Under the pieces are notes generated by a model. The model ran no database searches and was not told the origin of the DNA. It saw only the letters and a list, made by a program, of their open reading frames with translations. 33,120 nt of DNA from an uncultured Lachnospiraceae bacterium (GTDB taxonomy: Bacteria > Bacillota > Clostridia > Lachnospirales > Lachnospiraceae): positions 1 through 33,120 of the forward strand of contig CAKRVA010000016.1 of NCBI GenBank assembly GCA_934408585.1. The letters are read 5' to 3'. Position 1 is the stretch's first letter. Every line of letters begins with the position of its first letter. The translations under genes were made by a program, and so were the position numbers. Positions 15,479-24,188 of this stretch are shown here, piece after piece.

Positions 15479-16843
15479 ATGATTAATTTGCGTGAAGTCG
15501 TTGAAACAAACGAAATGATAGAAAAAGAAAATCTGGATGTCAGAACGATTACAATGGGAATCAGTCTGTTAGATTGTATAGATTCTGATGTGGACCGTCT
15601 TTGTGACAGAGTTTATCAAAAAATATATGAATCTGCCAAAGATTTGGTAAAAACGGGAGAGGATATTTCCAGAGAATTTGGAGTTCCGATTGTAAATAAG
15701 CGTATATCGGTAACACCGATTGGACTGATTGGTGGTGCTGCCTGCAAAACAAAAGAGGACTTTGTGAAAATTGCAAAAACATTGGACCGTGTGGCGAAGG
15801 ATGTAGGCGTTAATTTTATCGGAGGATATTCTGCACTTGTAGCAAAGGGCATGACACCCGCAGAAGAGCTTTTAATTCGCTCAATTCCGATGGCATTGTC
15901 ACAGACTGAGCGTATTATGTCTTCGGTGAATGTTGCTTCTACCAAAACCGGAATCAATATGGATGCCGTAAAACTGATGGGAGAAATCATAAAGGAAACC
16001 GCAGAATTAACAAAGGAAAAAGATTCTCTCGGCTGTACCAAACTTGTTGTATTGTGTAATGCACCGGATGATAACCCATTTATGGCGGGAGCATTCCACG
16101 GTGTTACAGAAGCTGACCGTATCATCAACGTCGGAGTCAGCGGACCGGGAGTTGTAAAGACCGCATTATCGAAAGTACGTGGTAAAAATTTTGAAATATT
16201 ATGTGAAACCATAAAGAAAACAGCGTTTAAGGTAACAAGGGTCGGACAGCTGGTAGCACAGGAAGCCTCCAAGCGTCTGAATGTACCGTTTGGTATTATC
16301 GATTTATCTCTGGCACCAACACCGGCAATCGGAGATTCCGTTGCGGACATTCTTTGTGAAATCGGATTAGAGCATGCCGGAGCACCGGGAACGACGGCAG
16401 CACTGGCACTTTTGAATGACCAGGTAAAAAAAGGCGGTGTGATGGCTTCCTCTTACGTTGGTGGTCTGAGTGGTGCGTTTATTCCGGTCAGTGAAGACCA
16501 GGGCATGATTGATGCTGTGGATGCAGGAGCGCTTACAATTGAAAAACTCGAAGCAATGACCTGTGTCTGCTCCGTTGGTCTTGATATGATTGCAATTCCG
16601 GGAGATACACCAAATACAACGATTTCAGGAATTATCGCAGATGAAATGGCAATTGGTATGATTAACCAGAAAACAACGGCGGTTCGTATCATTCCGGTAA
16701 TCGGAAAAGGCGTAGGAGAAAATGTGGAATTTGGCGGTTTGCTTGGTCATGCACCGATTATGCCGGTCAATGGATTTTCCTGCGAGCATTTTGTAAATCG
16801 TGGAGGCAGAATCCCGGCACCAATTCACAGCTTTAAAAACTAA
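15479..16843 (+). CDS. UPF0210/DUF711 family protein (PFL-like fold)
   Basis: A 454-residue protein with the full UPF0210 pattern: TITMGISLLDCID near the start, FIGGYSALVAKGMTPAE, LVVLCNAPDDNPFMAGAFHG, INVGVSGPGVVKTAL and, near the end, NRGGRIPAPIHSFKN. The family is related in fold to pyruvate formate-lyase-like proteins, but no glycyl-radical motif is visible and its reaction is not established. ATG 15479 follows ACAGGAGA. It is paired with the ACT-domain gene, which may supply ligand control. Confidence 0.95.
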   Translation: MINLREVVETNEMIEKENLDVRTITMGISLLDCIDSDVDRLCDRVYQKIYESAKDLVKTGEDISREFGVPIVNKRISVTPIGLIGGAACKTKEDFVKIAKTLDRVAKDVGVNFIGGYSALVAKGMTPAEELLIRSIPMALSQTERIMSSVNVASTKTGINMDAVKLMGEIIKETAELTKEKDSLGCTKLVVLCNAPDDNPFMAGAFHGVTEADRIINVGVSGPGVVKTALSKVRGKNFEILCETIKKTAFKVTRVGQLVAQEASKRLNVPFGIIDLSLAPTPAIGDSVADILCEIGLEHAGAPGTTAALALLNDQVKKGGVMASSYVGGLSGAFIPVSEDQGMIDAVDAGALTIEKLEAMTCVCSVGLDMIAIPGDTPNTTISGIIADEMAIGMINQKTTAVRIIPVIGKGVGENVEFGGLLGHAPIMPVNGFSCEHFVNRGGRIPAPIHSFKN

Positions 16844-16861
16844 CAGGGGGGAAAAGGGAAC

Positions 16862-19087
16862 ATGAAAAACAAAAAAAGTATCATTTTCATCTGTATAATG
16901 ACACTTTTTGTGACGATATTTACGGCATGCGGAAAGAAGGAGAATGGAAATAAAACAGAAGAGGAAAACTATGTGTATCTGCCGGAATTCCATGAATTGA
17001 ACGGAGAATACGAAGACGTTCAGGATGTGGTTTCCGTTGAGGACCAGCTGTTTCTGGCAGGAACAGAGTATGAAGAAGAAACGCAGCTTGTTTCCGCTTC
17101 TTTGTATGAAATTGATGTTGAAACAGGAGAAGAAAGAGAAATAGCTGTTAATTTCAAGGAAAACAGCAGAATTATACAGATGGCTTCCAATCCGGCAAAA
17201 AAAAGTGTGGACATGGTTATCTATCGTTTTGAGCAGATCGAGGAAGAAATCAAGTCATTCTTTGAACTTTGGACATACGATATAGCAACAGAGACCATAT
17301 CCATGAGCAGGGATATTACGGATTTGGTTCCTGAAGACGGTTATTTATATGATTGTCTGTTGGATGGTGCCGGTAATTATTATTTTAATTTTGACCAGAG
17401 AGAGCTTTCGGTATATAACAGCGAATTTGCACCCTTGGGACAGATTCCGATTGGTGATATGTTTAGTTGTGTTTTCCGGTCCAAAGAAGGAGATATTTAT
17501 GCTTCCGTATATGGAAACGAGGGCATCGAATTTAAGAAGGTAGACCTGAACTCCAAAAGTCTCGGACAGAAAATTGCAATGGATGAATGGTCCATTCAGA
17601 AGGTCCGTCCGGGGTATACCAGCAGTATTCTGATGAACACCGCAGATAATTTTGTCACCTATAATTTTGATGAGGGAGAAAAGAAAAAATTATTCAGCTG
17701 GGTGTCCGTTAATATTAACCAGAGTGATGTGACAAATTTTGGAGAGCTTGCAAACGGTAATTTCTGGGTAGTTACAACGAATTACGCAGAAAGCTCTGTT
17801 ACCCATGAGCTTGTGTTCATCCGTAAGGAAAAGGCGTCTGAAGTTTCTCAAAAACAGGAGATTTACTTTGGATGTATGTCGATGGATGATGTAATGAAGC
17901 AGGCGGTGATTGCATTTAATAAAACCAATGAAAACTACCATATTACCGTAATTGATTATGCAGATGAGTACGGTGAGGAAGCAGATACCAAATTCCGTCT
18001 GGATTTTACATCCGGAGAAAATCTGGATTTGGTGGATGTCATGAATTTCTATGATACTTTTTCCGATAAGGGCGGTTTAGAAGATTTGTATCCTTATATG
18101 GAAAAGAGCAATATGAATAAAGACGACTTTTTCCAGAATGTATTGGAAGCGTATGGAAAAGATGGTAAACTATATGCGATATCACCGGAATTTATGGTGA
18201 TGACTGTTATGGCAAAGAAATCTGAGGTTGGGGATGTAGATGGATGGACGATTTCCGAAATGCTTGATTTTGCAGATGAGAAAGGCGTGGAAAATCTGTT
18301 TGAATATCCGACCAGATGGAGTGTATTGAGCCTTTGCATGGATAATAACAGTGGAATCAATGAATTCGTGAATTGGGAGACCGGTGAGTGTTCCTTTAAT
18401 AATGACGAATTTATCCGTATCCTGGAACTGGCAAAAAGCCTTCCTGCAGATTATGATTATCAGGCAGAACGAGAAGGTACGCTGTCCAGAATCAACAACA
18501 ACCGGTTGTATTTGATTGAAGCGTATATCAATGATGTACAGTCTTTCCAGATGTATCGGAAACTAATGGGTGAAAAGGTTGCATTTATTGGATATCCTAA
18601 CAAAGAACGGCAGGGAAATTATGTGCGTCCGTCCGGTGGATTTGTGGGTATCAGCTCCAAGTCGAAAAATAAAGAAGGTGCCTGGGAGTTTTTACAGATG
18701 TTACTTACACAGGAATATCAGGACTCTTTGAACAATCAGATGTATCTTGGTTTCCCGATTCGCGTTTCATCAACGGAAAAACTGCTTGAAGAAGCGATGA
18801 AACAGGAATATACAACCGATGAAAATGGTAATCAGGTAGAAGTAGAAAAATGCCAGTGGCAGTTTGATGATTTTGATGTAACAATCTATGCAGCCACACA
18901 GGAAGAAACGGATGAACTGATGACATTGTTACAGTCTGCGAACTTCCTGCAAACAAATGTATATTCCGAGATGTCTGATATTATTACTGAGGAAGCCGAA
19001 CCGTTCTTTAAGGGACAGAAGACCGCCGAAGAGGTGGCAAATATCATACAGAATAGAATTCAGGTTTATATGAATGAAAATAGATAA
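16862..19087 (+). CDS. Extracellular solute-binding lipoprotein 1 (family 1 SBP with extra N-terminal domain)
   Basis: A signal peptide ends in lipobox FTAC with Cys23 as the lipidation site, so the protein sits on the outer face of the membrane. Residues about 40-330 are not part of a normal binding protein. They show repeated short strand patterns (YEIDVETGEE, ELWTYDIATETI, YLYDCLLDGAGNYYF), suggesting a beta-propeller-like domain. From about 333 (IYFGCMSMDDVMKQAVIAFNKTN) to the end is a sugar-type family 1 binding domain, ending EAEPFFKGQKTAEEVANIIQNR. At 741 residues it is far longer than the usual 420. The substrate is unknown. It overlaps the first permease gene by 14 bases. Confidence 0.88.
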   Translation: MKNKKSIIFICIMTLFVTIFTACGKKENGNKTEEENYVYLPEFHELNGEYEDVQDVVSVEDQLFLAGTEYEEETQLVSASLYEIDVETGEEREIAVNFKENSRIIQMASNPAKKSVDMVIYRFEQIEEEIKSFFELWTYDIATETISMSRDITDLVPEDGYLYDCLLDGAGNYYFNFDQRELSVYNSEFAPLGQIPIGDMFSCVFRSKEGDIYASVYGNEGIEFKKVDLNSKSLGQKIAMDEWSIQKVRPGYTSSILMNTADNFVTYNFDEGEKKKLFSWVSVNINQSDVTNFGELANGNFWVVTTNYAESSVTHELVFIRKEKASEVSQKQEIYFGCMSMDDVMKQAVIAFNKTNENYHITVIDYADEYGEEADTKFRLDFTSGENLDLVDVMNFYDTFSDKGGLEDLYPYMEKSNMNKDDFFQNVLEAYGKDGKLYAISPEFMVMTVMAKKSEVGDVDGWTISEMLDFADEKGVENLFEYPTRWSVLSLCMDNNSGINEFVNWETGECSFNNDEFIRILELAKSLPADYDYQAEREGTLSRINNNRLYLIEAYINDVQSFQMYRKLMGEKVAFIGYPNKERQGNYVRPSGGFVGISSKSKNKEGAWEFLQMLLTQEYQDSLNNQMYLGFPIRVSSTEKLLEEAMKQEYTTDENGNQVEVEKCQWQFDDFDVTIYAATQEETDELMTLLQSANFLQTNVYSEMSDIITEEAEPFFKGQKTAEEVANIIQNRIQVYMNENR

Positions 19088-19961
19088 AAAATCAGGAAAA
19101 AAGAAGAATAGGGGGAAATGGATGGCGAACAGCTTTCTGTTTCCCAGTGTTGCAGGGGTACTGCTGTTTTTTGTAATACCTTTTTTTATCGTTGTGTATT
19201 ATTCCGTAGTTGACAATCCAATTAATGCGGAATTTGTCGGACTTGATAATTTTATTATGGTCTTACAGAATGCAGCGTTTCAGCAGGCAGCAAAAAACAC
19301 CATGACATTTTCACTTGTGGCAGTACCGCTGGCTGTGATACTTTCGCTTGTTTTGGCGATTGTAATGGAAAGTAAAATTCCGTTTAAGAGTCAGTTCCGA
19401 ACCTTTTTCTTAAGTCCGATGATGGTACCAATAGCGTCTGTTGTGTTAATCTGGCAGGTGCTTTTTCACTATAATGGAATGATGAATGAAATTATCGGAT
19501 GGTTTGGAAAAGATAAAATTGACTGGCTGAATTCCGATTATGCACAGGTTGTTATTATTATTTTGTTCCTTTGGAAAAATCTGGGATACAACATGATTTT
19601 GTTCATGTCTGCATTAAGCAGTATTCCCAAGGATATTTTAGAGGTTGCGGTGTTGGAGAGTGCATCACCAATGCAGATTTTCTTTCACATTAAAATCCGC
19701 TATCTGTCCTCGACCATCCTTTTTGTAACAATTATGTCCCTGATAAATTCTTTTAAGGTTTTCCGGGAAATCTATTTGTTAAAAGGGGAATATCCTTATC
19801 CGACGATGTATATGATGCAGCATTTTATGAATAATACGTTTGCGAAGCTGGATTACCAGAAAATGTCGGCGGCTGCAATACTGATGGCAATCGTTATGGT
19901 AATTCTGATAGGAATTCTGTTTGTGACAGAAAATTATTTCGGAAAGGATGTGGAAGGCTGA
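19074..19961 (+). CDS. ABC importer permease, MalF/UgpA type
   Basis: A 295-residue inner-membrane permease with about six hydrophobic spans, starting FLFPSVAGVLLFFVIPFFIVVYYSVVDN. The cytoplasmic coupling loop (EVAVLESASPMQIFFHIKIRYLSS) is in the EAA position, but the central Gly is Ser and the final I-x-LP is IKIRYL, so it is divergent. ATG 19074 lies inside the end of the binding-protein gene with a poor ribosome site. A second in-frame ATG at 19122 has AGGGGGAA nearby and is a real alternative. It should pair with the next permease and import the ligand of the flanking binding proteins. Confidence 0.9.
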   Translation: MKIDKKSGKKKNRGKWMANSFLFPSVAGVLLFFVIPFFIVVYYSVVDNPINAEFVGLDNFIMVLQNAAFQQAAKNTMTFSLVAVPLAVILSLVLAIVMESKIPFKSQFRTFFLSPMMVPIASVVLIWQVLFHYNGMMNEIIGWFGKDKIDWLNSDYAQVVIIILFLWKNLGYNMILFMSALSSIPKDILEVAVLESASPMQIFFHIKIRYLSSTILFVTIMSLINSFKVFREIYLLKGEYPYPTMYMMQHFMNNTFAKLDYQKMSAAAILMAIVMVILIGILFVTENYFGKDVEG

Positions 19962-20911
19962 TGAGAAAAGCAGGGGAAGCATCCAGGGATCTTTGGCAGA
20001 AACGGTTGAAGAGAAAGAAAAAATGGAAAGATACCAGACATATGGTACGGATTCTGTTGGCAACCACCATTGCAGGATGCTTTGCAATATTATTTTTAAT
20101 GCCGATTGTATTAACGATTACAAACTCGTTTATGTCCTCCTCCGAAATTTCTGCAAATTATGGACAGGTATTTGCAACATCCGATACCGGTGGAAAGGTA
20201 TTTATATCGCAACGTGTGAATCTGAAATTCATACCGGATATGGTATCATTCAGCCAGTATATTACGGTTTTGTTTAAAAGCCCCGATTATCTGTTGAAAT
20301 TTTGGAATTCGGTAATTCTTGTTGTTCCGATTGTGGCTTTTCAGCTGCTGGTTGCGGCAGGAGCCTCTTTTGGGTTTACCAGATTCCGGGGAAGATTAAA
20401 AGAGATTACATTTTTTGTATATATTATATTGATGCTGATGCCATATCAGGTAACGCTTGTTCCTAATTATCTGGTATCAAAATGGCTTCATATTATTGAT
20501 ACGTATTGGGCAATCTGGCTGCCGGGTATTTTTTCACCGTTTGCGGTATATCTGTTGACGAAATATATGCGGAGGATTCCAACCTCGGTAATGGAAGCGG
20601 CAGAGATTGACGGAGCAGGCGAATGGCAGATATTTACAAAGATTTGCATGCCACTATGTAAAGGCGCTATGTGCTCCATAGCCATTCTGATTTTTATCGA
20701 TTATTGGAATATGGTAGAGCAGCCGTTAATATTATTATCTGATGCGGAGATGCATCCGTTATCTGTATTTTTATCAAAAATAAATGCCGGGGAAATCGGT
20801 CTGGCATTTGCAGTGGCGACCATCTATATGGTTCCGCCAATTCTTGTATTCTTATATGGGGAAGATTATCTGGTAGAAGGAATTACTTACCAGGGAGGAA
20901 TAAAAGGATAA
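19961..20911 (+). CDS. ABC importer permease, MalG/UgpE type
   Basis: A 316-residue permease with a canonical coupling loop, SVMEAAEIDGAGEWQIFTKICMPL, that would contact the ATPase. The first extracytoplasmic loop is longer than usual (about residues 57-98, NSFMSSSEISANYGQVFATSD onwards). The stop of the preceding gene and this ATG overlap by one base (TGATG), so translation is coupled; GGAAGG lies just upstream. No ATPase is encoded in the cluster. CUT1 importers in Firmicutes often share a distant MsmK-type ATPase, which could serve here. Confidence 0.92.
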   Translation: MRKAGEASRDLWQKRLKRKKKWKDTRHMVRILLATTIAGCFAILFLMPIVLTITNSFMSSSEISANYGQVFATSDTGGKVFISQRVNLKFIPDMVSFSQYITVLFKSPDYLLKFWNSVILVVPIVAFQLLVAAGASFGFTRFRGRLKEITFFVYIILMLMPYQVTLVPNYLVSKWLHIIDTYWAIWLPGIFSPFAVYLLTKYMRRIPTSVMEAAEIDGAGEWQIFTKICMPLCKGAMCSIAILIFIDYWNMVEQPLILLSDAEMHPLSVFLSKINAGEIGLAFAVATIYMVPPILVFLYGEDYLVEGITYQGGIKG

Positions 20912-20962
20912 GAGTTGTCCCACAAGGCATGAGGAATGGATGGGACAAGGGAGGATGAAAAA

Positions 20963-23029
20963 ATGGAAGAGAAAAATACAGGTAAGAGAAGAGAATGGGT
21001 AAAGAATGTAGCGATTATTTTTCTGGCAGTGATGCTTGTTCTGACATTCTTTTCAAATACCATTATGAATTATTCTTTGCCGGAGGTCGCAACCCAGATG
21101 GTACAACGCGGTACGATTACGGCGAAAATTCGTGGAACCGGAACGGTAGAGGCAACAGACCCTTATAACGTTGTTGCAAAGGAAAGCCGTGTGATTTCAA
21201 GTGTGGCAGTCAAACAGGGTGACACCGTAGAAAAGGACCAGATTATTTATTATCTGGAGGATGCAGAAAGCGATGAGCTTACGAAAGCAGAGCAGGAGCT
21301 CGAAGATTTGGAGCTTGCTTATATGAAGGGGCTGTTCGGCGCCAATGTATCTTCTGAAGTAATCAGCAAGGTGGCAAATGGAAACGTGGACAGTTTCAGC
21401 CAGCTTCAGGCAAAGGTTACGGATATGCAGAATCGTCTTGATGCTGCAAAGGCAAGAGTGGATGAGTGTCAGAAAAAAGTAGATGAACTTACCTTACAGA
21501 GCACAAAGGCAACGAATGATGCAACGGTCAGCACAGGACCTGATGAACTGGCACAGGATCAGGCAACAACCGATCTTGCCAAAGCTCAGGAAAATTTTGA
21601 AAAGAAAAAGGCTGAAACGATTGCCAGTTTAAATAGTCAAATTACAGAAATGCAGGCACAGATTTCTGATTTAGAGAAGATTATCAGCAATGCCAATACC
21701 TCATCAGGGGGAACAACCGGTGGAACTACTGGTGGTACGACTTCTGGTGCAGATTCTTATTTTACGCAAAAGGCTACTGCAGTAGGAAATTTGTATAGTA
21801 AGATGATGGCAATTTATGATGCAGCAACAAAATCTGATTCCGGAATTGATACTTCAGAAGTTGCGAAACCTGGAGATGGAAAAATAGATTCAGTAGAAAA
21901 TGTTCAGAAGACTTTATCTGATACAACGAAAACATTCGCTGGATTGCAAAGTGCGATTAATGCTGTTCCTGGAAAGGCAGATAGTTATACTACTTTATTT
22001 GCAGACTATAATGCAGCATTACTTGTTGTACAGAATATTGAACAAAATGCTTCAGACATCAATAAGACATTAGGAGACCAACAGACTACCTTAGCAAGTA
22101 AAAAAGAACAACTTCAGCAACTTCAAAATAAGTTAGCTGAAGTGCAGGCAATCACAGCGTCTTCAGATGGTGGTGTTCAGGATGCACAAAATCGTTTGAA
22201 CGAGGCAACCAGAAACATCAAGGAAATTACTACCGCAAACAGTCAGTCAAGTGTGGCATGGCAGAACCGTCTGGCGGATGCCAATGCAGCTTTGAAAAAT
22301 GCACAGGCAGTTTATGATTTGCTGAAAGAAGAACAGGCAGAACTGAGTGCAGACATCAATGCAGAGCTTGACCTTGCAAAATCAAACAAAGACATTGCAA
22401 AAAAGAAAGAAGAAATTGCAAAGCTCAAAGAAAATTCAATGGGTGCAACGGTAAAAGCACCGGTGGCAGGTACAATTACTTCATTGAAATATGTGGCTGG
22501 CGAAACGACGAAGCCGGAAGATGTGATGGCAGTTATTCAGGTAGATGGAAAGGGCTTCACGTTATCAGTTTCCGTAACAAATGAACAGGCAAAGAAGGTT
22601 CAGGTCGGAGATGTCGCAGAGCTACAGAATGCATGGTATTATGATGATGCTATGGTGACGTTGGCAAGCATTCGTCCGGACCCGGATAATGTCGGAACGA
22701 ATAAGCTTCTGGTATTTAATGTGACGGGAAGCTCGATTCAGGCAGGACAATCACTTAGCATTTCAGTCGGGCAAAAGAGTGCCGAATACGAATTTGTGGT
22801 ACCAAACAGTGCAGTACGTGAGGATAATAACGGAAAGTTTATTTTGACCGTAGAGTCTAAGAGTAGTCCGTTAGGTAACCGATATATTGCAACAAGAACA
22901 AATGTTGAGGTGCTTGCATCGGATGATAATAATACTGCAATTTCTGCACCGCTGTATGGCTATGAATATGTAATTACAACATCAACGAAGCCCGTGGAAG
23001 CAGGTAAGCAGGTTCGATTTAACGAATAA
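20963..23029 (+). CDS. HlyD/RND-type efflux adaptor with long coiled-coil region
   Basis: A 688-residue membrane-anchored adaptor. A span at about residues 14-33 (VAIIFLAVMLVLTFFSN) is followed by the first lipoyl half (GTGTVEATDPYNVVAKESRVISSVAVKQGD). Long coiled-coil helices run to about 490. The second lipoyl half (ATVKAPVAGTITSLKYVAGE) and beta-barrel and membrane-proximal domains follow. A Gly-Thr repeat region and inserted module occupy about residues 247-400. ATG 20963 follows AAGGGAGG at 20947-20954; an upstream ATG at 20936 has no spaced site. Adaptors of this class work with MacB/HlyB-type exporters, so its place directly behind two importer permeases is unusual. Confidence 0.88.
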   Translation: MEEKNTGKRREWVKNVAIIFLAVMLVLTFFSNTIMNYSLPEVATQMVQRGTITAKIRGTGTVEATDPYNVVAKESRVISSVAVKQGDTVEKDQIIYYLEDAESDELTKAEQELEDLELAYMKGLFGANVSSEVISKVANGNVDSFSQLQAKVTDMQNRLDAAKARVDECQKKVDELTLQSTKATNDATVSTGPDELAQDQATTDLAKAQENFEKKKAETIASLNSQITEMQAQISDLEKIISNANTSSGGTTGGTTGGTTSGADSYFTQKATAVGNLYSKMMAIYDAATKSDSGIDTSEVAKPGDGKIDSVENVQKTLSDTTKTFAGLQSAINAVPGKADSYTTLFADYNAALLVVQNIEQNASDINKTLGDQQTTLASKKEQLQQLQNKLAEVQAITASSDGGVQDAQNRLNEATRNIKEITTANSQSSVAWQNRLADANAALKNAQAVYDLLKEEQAELSADINAELDLAKSNKDIAKKKEEIAKLKENSMGATVKAPVAGTITSLKYVAGETTKPEDVMAVIQVDGKGFTLSVSVTNEQAKKVQVGDVAELQNAWYYDDAMVTLASIRPDPDNVGTNKLLVFNVTGSSIQAGQSLSISVGQKSAEYEFVVPNSAVREDNNGKFILTVESKSSPLGNRYIATRTNVEVLASDDNNTAISAPLYGYEYVITTSTKPVEAGKQVRFNE
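21707..21742 (+). repeat. Three 12-bp units encoding Gly-Gly-Thr-Thr
   Basis: Three consecutive 12-base units of pattern GGN GGN ACN ACN encode GGTTGGTTGGTT inside the adaptor gene. The units differ at third positions, so they are old or codon-diversified rather than a fresh slippage product. They look like a flexible linker leading into the inserted module that follows. Confidence 0.8.
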
Positions 23030-23060
23030 GGATAGCACAGGAAAGGAGGAAGGCGGCAGG

Positions 23061-24161
23061 ATGGAACGAATGAAAAACTTTTTCAATCGTCTGACTTTAA
23101 AACAAATCATCTGGAGTTCCATAACAGTCGTATGTCTTCTTCTTTACGGAATCCTGACGATATGGATTCATCATAAAACAAACAGTCTGATGGACCAGCA
23201 GGGGGCAGAACGCTGGGATGCCGAGGGCGACAGTGTCCAGGTCAGCTGTTTCTTTGAAGAGCATGTAGAGATTACGAAAAACGAGTTTATCGGGTTTGAA
23301 AAAACGCTGGAAAAAATGTTGCTGGAAGTTCTTTCTCAGGAAGAGACTTCGGAAGAAAACAGCAAACGTCTGCTGGTGGATGCATATAGTGCCATGGGGA
23401 CGATTACGATTACCAGTGAAAAAGGAAAGATGGAGGATGCCGCCGCATTTGGAATTGGTGGAGACTTTTTCCTATTTCATCCGGTACAGTTGATTGATGG
23501 AAGATACTTTACGGGAAATGAACTGATGCATGATTCCATTTTGCTTGATGAAGACGGTGCATGGCAACTTTTCGGCTCTAACGATATTGTCGGGCAGAGT
23601 GTGATGATTGGTGGTATTCCACATTACGTGGTTGGTGTTTTTGAACGACCGGGGGGAAAATTTACCGAAGCCGTCGGACTTGATAAACCAATTGTTTATG
23701 TATCAGAAGAAACGCTGAGCGAATATGGAACCACGCAGGGAATTTCTTCCTATGAAGTAATTGCGCCAAATCCGGTAAAGCATTTTGTATATAATGCGGT
23801 AAAGGAAAAACTTGGTGTACAGGAAGCCGATATGATGGTCGTGGAAAACACGACGAGATATTCCCTGGAATCACTGATTCCGGTAATACTTGACTTTGGA
23901 ACACGCTCAATGCGTAAAACAGCAGTCTGTTTTCCATATTGGGAAAACGTCGCAAGAGGATATGAGGATATCAGTGCACTTGTATTGATTTTTCGATTTC
24001 TGTTTTTGCTCATTGCCGGAATCATTTTGATTGTATTTTTGATAATCAAATGGAAAAGCCGGCAGTTCACATGGAAATCGTTGTGGATGCAGGTGATGGA
24101 TAAAATGGAACAGATACGGACGAAAACGAGAGAAGAAAAAACAAAGTGGGAGAAGTTTTAA
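23061..24161 (+). CDS. Two-TM protein with MacB-type extracytoplasmic core domain
   Basis: A 366-residue protein. There is one span near the start (about 17-36, WSSITVVCLLLYGILTIWI) and one near the end (about 306-330, LVLIFRFLFLLIAGIILIVFLII), then a basic cytoplasmic tail. The external part contains the MacB_PCD pattern: DFFLFHPVQLIDGRYFTGNE, ILLDEDGAWQLFGSNDIVGQSV and HYVVGVFERPGG. Real MacB/FtsX permeases have four spans with three after the core domain. Here the last two are missing without any sign of a frameshift. It follows the adaptor gene with a strong AAAGGAGGA site at 23042-23050. It may be a partner of the adaptor or a sensor rather than a complete permease. Confidence 0.78.
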   Translation: MERMKNFFNRLTLKQIIWSSITVVCLLLYGILTIWIHHKTNSLMDQQGAERWDAEGDSVQVSCFFEEHVEITKNEFIGFEKTLEKMLLEVLSQEETSEENSKRLLVDAYSAMGTITITSEKGKMEDAAAFGIGGDFFLFHPVQLIDGRYFTGNELMHDSILLDEDGAWQLFGSNDIVGQSVMIGGIPHYVVGVFERPGGKFTEAVGLDKPIVYVSEETLSEYGTTQGISSYEVIAPNPVKHFVYNAVKEKLGVQEADMMVVENTTRYSLESLIPVILDFGTRSMRKTAVCFPYWENVARGYEDISALVLIFRFLFLLIAGIILIVFLIIKWKSRQFTWKSLWMQVMDKMEQIRTKTREEKTKWEKF

Positions 24162-24188
24162 TTAACTCGAAACAGAAGGGAGAACATT

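Noticed and set aside
15616..16350. Minus-strand open frame of 244 codons
   Set aside because: It lies wholly inside the UPF0210 gene, which is strongly conserved on the plus strand; no family pattern or ribosome site was seen.
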